Of a DNA stretch of 64,000 bases, positions 35,699 to 44,660 are shown piece after piece. The stretch covers positions 1 to 64,000 of the forward strand of contig CACMDB010000003.1 of the NCBI GenBank assembly GCA_902612325.1. Direction: 5' to 3'. The first letter of the stretch is position 1; every line of letters starts with the position of its first letter. This DNA comes from an uncultured Pelagibacteraceae bacterium. Its GTDB lineage: Bacteria; Pseudomonadota; Alphaproteobacteria; Pelagibacterales; Pelagibacteraceae. The notes beneath the pieces were generated by a model, which saw nothing but the letters and a program-made list of their open reading frames with translations, searched no databases and was not told the origin of the DNA. A program made the translations under genes and the position numbers.

Positions 35699-36121
35699 AT
35701 GAAACAAGAATTTTATAATCTTAAAATAGATACCAATGGTCAACGATTATATGAATTTACTGATCAAACATTAAATTGGATTGAAAAAAACAATTTTAAA
35801 AATGGAATTTTAAATTTAAGTATTCAGCATACGAGCGCCTCCATTATTGTTCAAGAAAATGCTGACCCAGATGTGCAGACTGATCTAATTAATTATTTTG
35901 ATAAATTGGTGCCGATGAATAATCAATTATATATTCACACCACTGAGGGAAAAGATGATATGCCGGCACATATCAAATCCGCTCTTACTAATAATCAAAT
36001 TTCATTAAGTGTCAAAAATAAAGAACTATTACTAGGTACTTGGCAAGGAATATATCTTTTTGAACATAGATTGAATCCACAAACAAGAACTATAATTCAT
36101 CATTTTTTTGGTGAAGCTTAA
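35699..36121 (+). CDS. yjbQ: YjbQ family protein (UPF0047)
   Basis: A 140-residue protein with the family signatures NLSIQHTSASIIVQENADPDVQTDL (His and Glu metal/phosphate site), HTTEGKDDMPAHIKSAL and LGTWQGIYLFEHR. YjbQ proteins have weak thiamin-phosphate synthase activity; the physiological role is unclear. The stop shares the bases TTAA (36118-36121) with the convergent photolyase gene. Confidence 0.92.
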   Translation: MKQEFYNLKIDTNGQRLYEFTDQTLNWIEKNNFKNGILNLSIQHTSASIIVQENADPDVQTDLINYFDKLVPMNNQLYIHTTEGKDDMPAHIKSALTNNQISLSVKNKELLLGTWQGIYLFEHRLNPQTRTIIHHFFGEA

Positions 36122-37536
36122 TTTTTTAAACTTTGGAAAGCTTTAAGAGCAGCAGCACGAGCTTCTTCGTGAATGACAATGGGTTTTGGATAATCTTTTC
36201 CAATTATTGTTTTGATAGCCTCTTGATATTTAATTTCCATTACCCAAGGCTTATGAATAAATTTTTTTGGGACTTTACTTAATTCTGGTATCCATTTTTT
36301 TACATATACACCATCTTTATCAAACTTTTCTCCCTGAAGAATTGGATTGAATATTCTAAAATAAGGTGCAGCATCTGCACCACAACCTGCTACCCATTGC
36401 CATTGTGCAACATTATTAGCTTTATTAAAATCAAGTAAGCAGTTTCGAAAATGTTTTTCTCCTTCAGTCCAATTTATCCTTAAATGTTTTACTAAAAAAG
36501 ATCCAACTACCATTCTAATTCTATTATGCATCCATCCTGTTTCATAAAGTTCTCTCATACCAGCGTCAACAATTGGATAACCTGTCATTCCAGATTTCCA
36601 AGCCTTTAAAAACTTTTCATTTTTAACCCAAGGAAACTTATCAAATTCTTTTCTGTAATTTCCTTTTAAAAACTCTGGAAAATAATTTATTAAGCTATGT
36701 GAAAATTCCCGCCAACCTAACTCATTAATATATTTTCTATATCCAATTCCTTTAGATTTCATTTCACTGCATTTTTTCCAAATTGTATTCACATGGATTT
36801 GTCCATGTTTAATATAAGGAGATAACTTGGATGTACCTTCTATTGATGGATAATCTCTAGCAGTTCCATAATCTTTTATTTTATATGTAATTAAGTTATT
36901 TAAGATCTTTTTCGAGTAATTTTCAGATACATTCCAATAATTTTCAAATTTCTTATACCAGTTTTTTTTTGGTAGAATTTTAGTGGGTTCAATAGAATTT
37001 TTAAACAAGGAGAACGTTTTTGTTTTTTTCTTAACAACATAGTTTTTACTTGGAGGTAAGCCTAAAAATTTTTGTTCAGCATTTCTCCAAAATGGGGTAA
37101 ATACTTTAAATGGAGTGCCATCATTTTTTGTTACCTCTTGAAATTCATTTAAAATGTTTCCTTTAAAATACTTAAATTCGATTTCATTTTTAATAAAGAT
37201 ATCTTTTATTTTTTTTCCTTTTGTAATTACATCAGGCTCATAAATTTTGTTCCAATATATTGAGACATCATCTTTTTTTTTTATCTTAGAAAAAACCTCT
37301 AATTCATCACCTTCTAATATCTGAAGATTGATTTTATATTTCAATAGTTCTAACTGGAATACTTCCAAAGATTTTGAAAGCCACCATTTTTGTGCTTCTC
37401 TTTTATTATCAAAGTCAGCTTTGTTATAGATATATAGGGCAGCTACATTTTCATGATTTTGCGTAGCATAAGCAAGAGCAGGGTTATGCTCAATTCTAAA
37501 ATCTTCTCTGATCCATGTAATGGCATTTTTTGTCAT
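36118..37536 (-). CDS. phrB: Deoxyribodipyrimidine photolyase (cryptochrome/photolyase family)
   Basis: A 472-residue class I photolyase. The N-terminal alpha/beta antenna domain starts ITWIREDFRIEHNPALAYA; the C-terminal FAD domain holds ELGWREFSHSL, GMTGYPIVDAGMRELYETGWMHNRIRM and NVAQWQWVAGCGADAAPYFRIFNP. It repairs UV cyclobutane dimers with blue light, useful for a surface-ocean cell. The start is eight bases after the stop of the PLP-enzyme gene. Confidence 0.95.
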   Translation of the reverse strand: MTKNAITWIREDFRIEHNPALAYATQNHENVAALYIYNKADFDNKREAQKWWLSKSLEVFQLELLKYKINLQILEGDELEVFSKIKKKDDVSIYWNKIYEPDVITKGKKIKDIFIKNEIEFKYFKGNILNEFQEVTKNDGTPFKVFTPFWRNAEQKFLGLPPSKNYVVKKKTKTFSLFKNSIEPTKILPKKNWYKKFENYWNVSENYSKKILNNLITYKIKDYGTARDYPSIEGTSKLSPYIKHGQIHVNTIWKKCSEMKSKGIGYRKYINELGWREFSHSLINYFPEFLKGNYRKEFDKFPWVKNEKFLKAWKSGMTGYPIVDAGMRELYETGWMHNRIRMVVGSFLVKHLRINWTEGEKHFRNCLLDFNKANNVAQWQWVAGCGADAAPYFRIFNPILQGEKFDKDGVYVKKWIPELSKVPKKFIHKPWVMEIKYQEAIKTIIGKDYPKPIVIHEEARAAALKAFQSLKN

Positions 37537-37543
37537 AGAAATT

Positions 37544-38656
37544 CTATTTTCTACCTTTAGATAGCAGTTGTTTGTAAAGTTTTACATCTGCATTTCCTTC
37601 GCATCCAATGATTAGAATATTTGAGCTTTCATTAATATTAAGGAAATTTTTGGCTTTAACATTGTTACATATTCCCATCAAAGCGATAACTCCGGGAGCT
37701 GCGCATTCACCACCTGTAATAGAAGTCTTACTAAACTTTTTATCTTTTAAGCCAGCTATCGTTTTTGCAATATTTTTATCTGAGATCGATACACAACAAT
37801 CGCTAGCATTTTTTAATATTTGCCATGGCACCAAAGACATCTCATTACACGACATTCCACCCATAATACTCTCTTTTTTAATTCTAATCTTTTTTAGTTT
37901 ATTGCTTTTAATACTTTGAAGCACACAATCAGCTTGATCAGGTTCGACGATTATAATTTTAGGTATTCTTTTAAAATATTTTGCAACACCAGCTACTACA
38001 CCTGCTGCTAATCCTCCAACACCTGCTTGTAGAAATATATGAGTTATATACTGATTAGTTTGTTTAGAGATTTCTTTAATCATAATCGAGTATCCTGCCA
38101 TAGTAAGTTGCGGAACATACTTATAATTTTTTGTAGATACATCTTGGACAATTTTCCAATTATTTTTTTTTGATTGTTTCTGACATTCTTTAAGGGAATT
38201 TTCATAATCTCCCTTAACTCTTATAACTTCAGCACCAAATTTTTTAATTTCATTTACTCTTGTATCACTTACATATTGGCTTACAAATATTTTACATTTT
38301 AGTTTTAATCTTTGTGCTCCCCACGCAACTGATCTACCATGATTACCTGCTGTTGCAGAGGAAATTGTAATATTTTTTTTTCCTTTAGATATTTTTTCTA
38401 CTGCATAAGCGCCGCCAAGGGCTTTGAAGGACTTTAAATGAAACCTTTTAGACTCATCTTTGTAAAAAATATTGTTGAGTTCTAAATTTTTTTGAAGTTT
38501 ATTAAGTCTTAAAAGAGGAGTAGCTCTATAACTTCTCCAGCTAGAAATTGAATTAAAAGCATTGGAAAGCATAGTTGAAGGTAAATATTTAAGGACATAA
38601 TTCCTTTTGAACTTAAAATTGTCGTTGATTAAAAATTTCGTTAGCTTCCAATTCAC
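37544..38656 (-). CDS. PLP-dependent lyase, diaminopropionate ammonia-lyase-like
   Basis: A 370-residue fold-type II PLP enzyme. The PLP lysine is in HLKSFKALGGAYAV (about residue 73), the phosphate/substrate loop in SSATAGNHGRSVAWGAQ, and GVGGLAAGVVAGVA binds the PLP phosphate. FKALGGAYAV and NHGRSVAW are typical of diaminopropionate ammonia-lyase (YgeX/DpaL) rather than threonine dehydratase. The usual TDGNHG reads TAGNHG here. The true substrate is uncertain. It starts two bases after the stop of the type III glutamine synthetase paralogue. Confidence 0.78.
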   Translation of the reverse strand: MNWKLTKFLINDNFKFKRNYVLKYLPSTMLSNAFNSISSWRSYRATPLLRLNKLQKNLELNNIFYKDESKRFHLKSFKALGGAYAVEKISKGKKNITISSATAGNHGRSVAWGAQRLKLKCKIFVSQYVSDTRVNEIKKFGAEVIRVKGDYENSLKECQKQSKKNNWKIVQDVSTKNYKYVPQLTMAGYSIMIKEISKQTNQYITHIFLQAGVGGLAAGVVAGVAKYFKRIPKIIIVEPDQADCVLQSIKSNKLKKIRIKKESIMGGMSCNEMSLVPWQILKNASDCCVSISDKNIAKTIAGLKDKKFSKTSITGGECAAPGVIALMGICNNVKAKNFLNINESSNILIIGCEGNADVKLYKQLLSKGRK

Positions 38657-38657
38657 T

Positions 38658-39983
38658 TTAGCAATCTAAAGTATTTTGACTTTCCCATTTAGTGACGGGC
38701 TTTAACTTGTTAAATTTTTCTTTCCTATTAAATTCTTTAATCTCTGAACTTCTTAGCTTAACAAAGCTGTTAATCGTATCTTTACCAAAACTTTTATTCA
38801 TTTCTTTATTATTTTTTAATTGTGCTAGTGATTGCTTCAATTCATTTGGAAGTTTTGGAAGGTTAGGATATTTTTTATAGTCTGAATACATATTACAATG
38901 CAAAGGTTTTCCTGGATTGATCTTATTTTTTAAACCATGTAATCCAGCAGCTAAAACTCCAGCTTGTAATAGATACGGATTAGCAGACCCATCCATTAAT
39001 CTTAATTCAAATCTACCAGGATCAGGAATTCTTATCATGTGAGTTCTGTTATTTCCTGTGTAAGAAATACTACTTGGAGACCATGACGCTCCCGATTTTG
39101 TTGGTGGGGCATTTATTCTTCTATAGCTATTGATTGTTGGATTAAAGAAAGCAGATAACGAGGAGGCATTCTTGATCACTCCTCCTAAAAAATTATATGC
39201 CATTTTACTTAAACCAAGTTTATCTTTTGGATCTAAAAATTTATTTTTCTTACCTTGCCAAACAGAAATATGCGCATGACAACCATTTCCCGTTAAATTT
39301 TGAAAAGGTTTAGGCATAAATGTTGCTCTTAGTCCGTGTTTTTCAGCAATTGTTTTTACCATATACTTAAAGAAAGTATGTCTATCAGCTGTTGTTAAAC
39401 AATCTGAATAATCCCAATTCATTTCGAATTGACCATTAGCATCCTCATGATCGTTTTGATAAGGACCCCATCCCATTTCTATCATGCAATCGCAAATTTC
39501 TTTAATAAGCTCATATCTTCTCATTAATGCAGATTGATCGTAACAAGGTTTTGATTGTGTATCTCTTGGATCTGCAATGGATTTTCCGTCTTCTGAAATT
39601 AGAAAATATTCACACTCCACACCAGATTTCATCGTTAAACCTCGTTTTGCAAGTTCTTTAATTTGTTTCTTGAGCATTACTCTAGGTGAAGCCTCAACAG
39701 GTTTTCCATTCATCCAAAGATCTGATGCTAACCAACCAACTTCTTTATTCCAAGGTAATTGAATTAAACTATCTGGGTCAGGAATACCAAACATATCAGA
39801 GTCTGCTGGAGTCATGTCAAGCCATGCAGCAAAACCAGCAAAACCTGCACCCGCTGTTTGCATTTCTTTTATTGCATTAGCTGGAACTAATTTTGATCTT
39901 AAAACTCCAAAGAGATCTACAAAACTTATTAAAAAATATTTTATCTTTTTTTGTTTAGCGATTTTAAACAAATTTTTTGCCAT
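38658..39983 (-). CDS. Type III glutamine synthetase-like ligase (GlnT family)
   Basis: A 441-residue GlnA-superfamily enzyme with MKSGVECEYFLIS (metal Glu), YQNDHEDANGQFEMNWDYSD, GNGCHAHISVW and IPDPGRFELRLMDGSANPYL. The length and motifs resemble GlnT-type glutamate-amine ligases, including gamma-glutamylmethylamide synthetase, rather than the housekeeping GS. It is the second such gene in the window (the other is gmaS), about 30% of the way along the same strand. The amine substrate is unknown. Confidence 0.82.
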   Translation of the reverse strand: MAKNLFKIAKQKKIKYFLISFVDLFGVLRSKLVPANAIKEMQTAGAGFAGFAAWLDMTPADSDMFGIPDPDSLIQLPWNKEVGWLASDLWMNGKPVEASPRVMLKKQIKELAKRGLTMKSGVECEYFLISEDGKSIADPRDTQSKPCYDQSALMRRYELIKEICDCMIEMGWGPYQNDHEDANGQFEMNWDYSDCLTTADRHTFFKYMVKTIAEKHGLRATFMPKPFQNLTGNGCHAHISVWQGKKNKFLDPKDKLGLSKMAYNFLGGVIKNASSLSAFFNPTINSYRRINAPPTKSGASWSPSSISYTGNNRTHMIRIPDPGRFELRLMDGSANPYLLQAGVLAAGLHGLKNKINPGKPLHCNMYSDYKKYPNLPKLPNELKQSLAQLKNNKEMNKSFGKDTINSFVKLRSSEIKEFNRKEKFNKLKPVTKWESQNTLDC

Positions 39984-40000
39984 AGTTTAGGGTAACATAG

Positions 40001-40156
40001 TTATTTAAAAAAAGAAAAAATTGTTTCTTTATAATAAACCAGATTTACAACTATAATTATTATGACCGCAAGTATAACTCCGTATTTAGCTTTTGGGAAA
40101 GCTACACCACGCATCTTTCTTGGTCTCAGTTCTTCATTATTATTCTCGTCAGACAT
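40001..40156 (-). CDS. 51-residue single-pass membrane protein, unknown
   Basis: MSDENNNEELRPRKMRGVAF is followed by a membrane helix (about residues 25-44, GVILAVIIIIVVNLVYY) and a short basic tail. The ATG at 40156 fits better than the longer frame to 40204, which would run through the terminator stem. Only about 15 bases separate the start from that terminator's T-tract and no Shine-Dalgarno is visible. I do not recognise the family. Confidence 0.6.
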   Translation of the reverse strand: MSDENNNEELRPRKMRGVAFPKAKYGVILAVIIIIVVNLVYYKETIFSFFK

Positions 40157-40171
40157 TATAATTTTTAGATT

Positions 40172-40202
40172 AAAAAGGGCGCTACAAAGAAATGTAGCGC
40201 CC
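40172..40202 (-). terminator. Strong terminator after the amt operon
   Basis: GGGCGCTACA (40177-40186) and TGTAGCGCCC (40193-40202) form a perfect GC-rich stem with a six-base loop. Read on the minus strand it ends in a T-tract (40172-40176), so it stops transcription from amt and its small partner. Confidence 0.9.
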
Positions 40203-40217
40203 AAATTTTATTTTATA

Positions 40218-40448
40218 TTACCAATCAGTAATATTGCTTTTGTGGTCGTTTGCACCATGTCTTTTCCTCGCCAATCTTTCCAGTTCCTCACTTTCAGATT
40301 TTGAAGTTAAGACGTGCCAACCTATCCACACGATAATAGCAAGTATTACCAATAAGCCTTCACTAGATCCAGCACCAGGATAAACAGCACCTGCAACTTG
40401 ATCTGCAGGTTTATTTAGGTGATCAATCCAGTTTGTAACTGTTGCCAT
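40218..40448 (-). CDS. 76-residue membrane protein encoded with the ammonium transporter, unknown
   Basis: MATVTNWIDHLNKPADQVAG, a glycine-rich stretch, one membrane helix (about 30-47, LLVILAIIVWIGWHVL), then a charged C-terminal tail with many Arg/Lys/Glu/His. It has an excellent ribosome-binding site (AGGAGGAAAAT) 11 bases after amt and ends at a strong terminator, so it is clearly a partner gene of amt. No named family recognised. Confidence 0.7.
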   Translation of the reverse strand: MATVTNWIDHLNKPADQVAGAVYPGAGSSEGLLVILAIIVWIGWHVLTSKSESEELERLARKRHGANDHKSNITDW

Positions 40449-40459
40449 ATTTTCCTCCT

Positions 40460-41860
40460 TTACCTGGTTGCGGACGCGACTGCTTTTTCATCTGACTTAG
40501 CAGTCTCCATTATTTCATAGTCTAGTCCGGCTATTTCAACTTCACGCGGAATTCTAAGTTTACCCATTCCGTGTAAAACTTTAGCTATGATGTAGCCTGG
40601 AATTAGTCCAAGAACAAAAAACATTATTATTGCTCCTAAGAACATTCCTAAAGGATTTATTGAAGCATAAGTTGTTCCGTCCCACATAGCTCCAACACTA
40701 TAACCAGATGATGGATAACCATTTAGAACAAAACCACATATAACTAAACCAATAAATCCTGCATAACCATGAACTGCTACTGCACCAACTGCATCATCAA
40801 TTTTGAACTTACGCTCAACCCAATAATGTAGTTTGTACGAAATAACAACACCGATCATACCTATGATCATTGATTGTATTGGATGATATAAATCATTTCC
40901 AGCTGAAGCACAGATGATACCCGCTAGTCCACTAGAGTACGTCCAGAAAGGATCACCTTTAGCAATCCAATATCCAGCTAATAAGCCTCCTGATAATGAC
41001 ATCAGAAAGTTAAAAGTAATACCACTTAGTGTAGTCGGAGTTACATATATGTTTGTTGCTGTCCAATATGAAATACCTTCCATACCATACTCAGGTCCAA
41101 GATCAAATATCGGTATATTACATGCCGCATAGAACCCCCAGAAACCAGTATAAATCAGAAATAATCCAATTGTTACTAGCCAAGGATTTCTTGGCCCTAT
41201 ATTTCTTGGTTCACCACTTGATGAGAATTTTCCAATTCTAGGTCCTAAAACCATTAGAACTCCAAGGGCAAATCCACCCGCAATCGCATGAATTACTCCT
41301 GATGCATATGCATCGTGGTATCCTAAAATTTTAAGCATCCAACCATCAAAATGCCATCCCCAAGCAGCATCGATTGTCCAGAAAACTGAACCAATTGCTA
41401 TTGCTAAAATACCAAAAGCAAAAGTTGTTATTCTTTCAATAATCGCTCCTGAAACGATAGATGCAGCAGTCCAAGAAAATAATAAAAAAGCAGCCCAGAA
41501 AACACCATTGATGTGATCTCCAAGGTTAATTGCCATTATACTACTTGTTGCCACCTGAAATTTTGCACTAAACAAACTATCATCAGTGATTAAAGCTGTA
41601 CTTTCGTTCATTATTGAAGGTGCTATCCCAGGTCCTGTTGGGAAAGCCCAGTAAATCCACCAACCAAATAAAAACCAAGTTACTGTTACTAGAGGTATCA
41701 GCATCGTGTTTTTCATAAGAGTATGTTGATGGTGTTTGTATCGAGAAGCTCCAACTTCATACATACAGAAACCGACGTGAATTAAAAACATCAGAACTAC
41801 TGTTATCCAGTAGTAAAATTCTGTAAATATAGTAGTAAGAGCACCTAACTGATCAGTCAT
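40460..41860 (-). CDS. amtB: Ammonium transporter (Amt family)
   Basis: A 466-residue Amt protein with about eleven helices. Characteristic stretches are FLIHVGFCMYEVGASRYKHHQHTLMKN, the pore region HAIAGGFALGVLMVLGPRIG, and DDAVGAVAVHGYAGFIGLVICG with the second pore His. It imports ammonium (methylammonium is a common analogue). The ATG follows GGAGAGAGAAT. Its place beside gmaS/mgsABC fits capture or recapture of nitrogen from methylated amines. No glnK gene is adjacent. Confidence 0.94.
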   Translation of the reverse strand: MTDQLGALTTIFTEFYYWITVVLMFLIHVGFCMYEVGASRYKHHQHTLMKNTMLIPLVTVTWFLFGWWIYWAFPTGPGIAPSIMNESTALITDDSLFSAKFQVATSSIMAINLGDHINGVFWAAFLLFSWTAASIVSGAIIERITTFAFGILAIAIGSVFWTIDAAWGWHFDGWMLKILGYHDAYASGVIHAIAGGFALGVLMVLGPRIGKFSSSGEPRNIGPRNPWLVTIGLFLIYTGFWGFYAACNIPIFDLGPEYGMEGISYWTATNIYVTPTTLSGITFNFLMSLSGGLLAGYWIAKGDPFWTYSSGLAGIICASAGNDLYHPIQSMIIGMIGVVISYKLHYWVERKFKIDDAVGAVAVHGYAGFIGLVICGFVLNGYPSSGYSVGAMWDGTTYASINPLGMFLGAIIMFFVLGLIPGYIIAKVLHGMGKLRIPREVEIAGLDYEIMETAKSDEKAVASATR

Positions 41861-41931
41861 ATTCTCTCTCCATATTAGTTTTTTTAAAAGCCTATTAAAT
41901 TTTAAGATATGTTACAAATGAAACAGAGCTT

Positions 41932-41957
41932 AAAAACCTTACATATGTGTAAGGTTT
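41932..41957 (-). terminator. Terminator of the methylamine operon, upstream of amt
   Basis: AAACCTTACA (41934-41943), loop TATG, TGTAAGGTTT (41948-41957). On the minus strand the stem is followed by five T, so it closes the tdm-to-132-aa gene block before amt. The stem is AT-rich and moderately strong. Confidence 0.65.
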
Positions 41958-41986
41958 AAAAAAAAAATCAACTTTAGATTGAGAAC

Positions 41987-42385
41987 TTAAAATTTAAGAT
42001 AAGCTTTTTTCAAATCAACAAGAGGATGTTTTGGTGACATTTGAAATTTAACTAGTAATTCTCTTGCAATCATGTCTCTGTCTTGTTGGTTATTTGGTAA
42101 CTTAATTGATTTTGGAATTGTTACCCATCCATTTGCATTTCTGCAAAATACTGCTGGTTTACCTTCCTCATAACCCATATGTACATCCTCTAACCAGTTT
42201 AGATCATCCCATCCCATAGCTTCAATGTATTTCTTTAAAAAAGGAGTGATTTTTTTATAATCAGGCAAAAGATTTACGTCATATCGATAACCAATCGATT
42301 GACCAATCATTTTTTCTCTAGCAGTTTCTTTTTTTTTACCTAGCTGACTAGAGGCTTCTTTTTTTTTATTTTTTTTCTTTGCCAT
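41987..42385 (-). CDS. Unknown 132-residue basic protein in the N-methylglutamate synthase operon
   Basis: The N-terminus MAKKKNKKKEASSQLGKKKE is strongly basic and probably disordered; the remainder (LLPDYKKITPFLKKYIEAMGWDDLNWLEDVHMGYEEGKPAVFCRNANGWVTIP) looks like a compact globular domain. I do not recognise a family. It starts eight bases after mgsC and is the last gene before a terminator, so it is very probably part of methylamine metabolism. It might be an accessory or regulatory subunit, which is inference only. Confidence 0.7.
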   Translation of the reverse strand: MAKKKNKKKEASSQLGKKKETAREKMIGQSIGYRYDVNLLPDYKKITPFLKKYIEAMGWDDLNWLEDVHMGYEEGKPAVFCRNANGWVTIPKSIKLPNNQQDRDMIARELLVKFQMSPKHPLVDLKKAYLKF

Positions 42386-42393
42386 ATAAAAAT

Positions 42394-43806
42394 CTAGATC
42401 TTATGGAAGTTATCAACACCAACAGTATAGTTCGTTCCAGCTAATGGAACTTTAGCTAATGCAGAAGCTTCAGATGTTAACGCCGCTAAATCCTCAGGTT
42501 CTAGAGAATGGATATTCGTTTTACCGCATGCTCTAGCTAACAATTGAGCTTCAAGTGTCATTGAGTGAAGATAATTATAAACTCTTAATGCAGCATCATC
42601 AGGATTTAGTCTCGCTCTTAATTTTGGATCCTGAGTGGCAACACCCACAGGACATCTTCCTGTATGGCAGTGATAACATTCACCTGCTTTAACACCCATT
42701 TCCTTTTCAAAATCAGCTTCAGGAATGTCTTTATTACAATTTAATGCGATCATCGAACCAGTACCAATCGCAATTGCATCAGCACCTAATGCTAAAGCTT
42801 TTGCCATATCTGCACCATCTCTTACACCACCAGCATAAATTAATGTAACTTTTCCAGTTTTACCTACATCGTCTAAAGCTCTTCTTGCTTCTCTTATAGC
42901 TGCGATACCAGGAATACCTGTATTTGCAGCAGCAATGTGTGGACCTGCACCTGTTGATCCTTCCATACCATCTAAGTAGATAGAGTCTGGATCACACTTT
43001 GCAGCCATACGAACATCATCATAAACTTTTGATGCACCTAATTTTAATTGAATTGGCACTTTATTTTTTGTGAGTTGTCTTAATTCTTCAACTTTTAATG
43101 CTAAGTCATCAGGACCTAACCAATCTGGGTGTCTTGCAGGAGATCTTTGATCAATTCCTGATGGTAATGATCTCATTTCAGCTACTTGGTCAGTAACTTT
43201 CTGACCCATCAAGTGTCCTCCCATACCGACTTTTTGACCTTGCCCAATAAATACTTCAATTCCATCTGCTAGTTGTGCATGGTGTGGGTTAAATCCGTAT
43301 CTAGATTGAATACATTGGTAAAACCATTTTTCAGAATATCTTCTTTCATCAGGGATCATTCCACCTTCACCAGAACAAGTGGCACTTCCTGCCATTGTTG
43401 CACCTCGAGCAAGTGCTGTTTTAGCCTCATAAGATAAAGCTCCAAAACTCATACCAGTAATATAAACTGGTATATCTAATTCAATTGGGTTCTCACATCT
43501 TGGACCAATTACAGTTTTGGTTTCACACTTTTCTCTATAACCTTCGATTACAAATCTAGTTAAAGTTCCTGGTAAGAAAACTAGATCGTCAAATGTAGGA
43601 ATTTTTTTCATTAATGCCATTCCACGCATTCTGTATCTTCCTAACTGAGATTTAATATGGATGTCATCAATTACCTCTGGGGTAAATATAGCGTTGTGAC
43701 CAAGTAAACTTTTGTTTCTTGATCCGTTGCTGCTTATGTGAACATCAGCTTTACCACCAACGTTACCATTTGATTTTCCGTTTTTTTTCTTTTTTTTCTT
43801 AGCCAT
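42394..43806 (-). CDS. mgsC: N-methylglutamate synthase subunit C (glutamate synthase FMN domain)
   Basis: A 470-residue protein of the glutamate synthase large-chain FMN-binding family. The iron-sulfur cysteines are in ECYHCHTGRCPVGVATQDP; FMN/substrate motifs YITGMSFGALSYEAKTALARGA and LDGMEGSTGAGP are present. With MgsA and MgsB it converts methylamine-derived gamma-glutamylmethylamide to N-methylglutamate. The start MAKKKKKKNGKSN is an unusual polylysine extension. It overlaps mgsB by one base. Confidence 0.87.
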   Translation of the reverse strand: MAKKKKKKNGKSNGNVGGKADVHISSNGSRNKSLLGHNAIFTPEVIDDIHIKSQLGRYRMRGMALMKKIPTFDDLVFLPGTLTRFVIEGYREKCETKTVIGPRCENPIELDIPVYITGMSFGALSYEAKTALARGATMAGSATCSGEGGMIPDERRYSEKWFYQCIQSRYGFNPHHAQLADGIEVFIGQGQKVGMGGHLMGQKVTDQVAEMRSLPSGIDQRSPARHPDWLGPDDLALKVEELRQLTKNKVPIQLKLGASKVYDDVRMAAKCDPDSIYLDGMEGSTGAGPHIAAANTGIPGIAAIREARRALDDVGKTGKVTLIYAGGVRDGADMAKALALGADAIAIGTGSMIALNCNKDIPEADFEKEMGVKAGECYHCHTGRCPVGVATQDPKLRARLNPDDAALRVYNYLHSMTLEAQLLARACGKTNIHSLEPEDLAALTSEASALAKVPLAGTNYTVGVDNFHKI

Positions 43807-44660
43807 TAAATTGCTCCTTTTTTCTCAGCAGGTTCTAAGTTGTCGTAATTCCAAAGTTTTTTACCAGCTACAATTTTTTTCATTTTACTTACATCAAAGT
43901 TTTCACCAATTTCAGCAACTCTAAGTTTTCTTCTTAACCAATCTTGATCGCTTTGCGTCAACTTTGAATCTACTGCATCACTACCATATGATCCAATTTC
44001 TCCACCTACGAAAATTGTCCCATCATACATCGAATCACCTAAATTTATGCCAACATCTCCCAATATGATTATTCTTCCTCTTTGCATCATAAACCCGGTA
44101 AATGCTCCAGCATCACCACCAATAATGATAGTTCCACCTTTCATATCGATGCCAGTTCTTGCACCGACACTACCTTTGCAAATTAAATCACCACCTCTGA
44201 TAGCTGCTCCAAAACAAGACCCTGCATTTTTTTCAATTACAACTTTTCCAGCCATTAGATTCTCTGCACATGACCAACCAACTCTTCCATTGATTCTTAC
44301 AATTGGACCATCACTAGAGCCCATACCAAAGTATCCTAAACTACCTTCAAAAATCAAATTCAATTTATTTAAAATTCCAACTCCCAAACTATGTTTTCCT
44401 TGAGGATTTTTAATTACGATTGTTCCATAGCCTTGGCTCATTAAATTATCGAGTTCTTTATTAGCTTCAGCTGCAGTCATATTTTTTACATCAAGATCTG
44501 TTCTTTTATTAAAATCGACATCATAAGTTCCAAAGTAATAAAAATTTTCTGCTTCATCTGGATTAAAAAATTTCTGTTGAGTTCTTCCTGTTAAAACTTC
44601 AGAGTGCATTCCCATTGCCTGGGCTTTTGTTTTTTTGGTTACGTTTTTTAAATTTGCCAT
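43806..44660 (-). CDS. mgsB: N-methylglutamate synthase subunit B (glutamate synthase GXGXG domain)
   Basis: A 284-residue protein made of the right-handed beta-helix (GltB C-terminal, GXGXG) domain: GSVGARTGIDMKGGTIIIGGDAGAFTGFMMQRGRIIILGDVGINLGDSMYDGTIFVGGEIG. This is the structural domain of glutamate synthase expressed as a separate subunit, as in mgsABC. It overlaps mgsA by 13 bases and mgsC by one. Confidence 0.87.
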   Translation of the reverse strand: MANLKNVTKKTKAQAMGMHSEVLTGRTQQKFFNPDEAENFYYFGTYDVDFNKRTDLDVKNMTAAEANKELDNLMSQGYGTIVIKNPQGKHSLGVGILNKLNLIFEGSLGYFGMGSSDGPIVRINGRVGWSCAENLMAGKVVIEKNAGSCFGAAIRGGDLICKGSVGARTGIDMKGGTIIIGGDAGAFTGFMMQRGRIIILGDVGINLGDSMYDGTIFVGGEIGSYGSDAVDSKLTQSDQDWLRRKLRVAEIGENFDVSKMKKIVAGKKLWNYDNLEPAEKKGAI

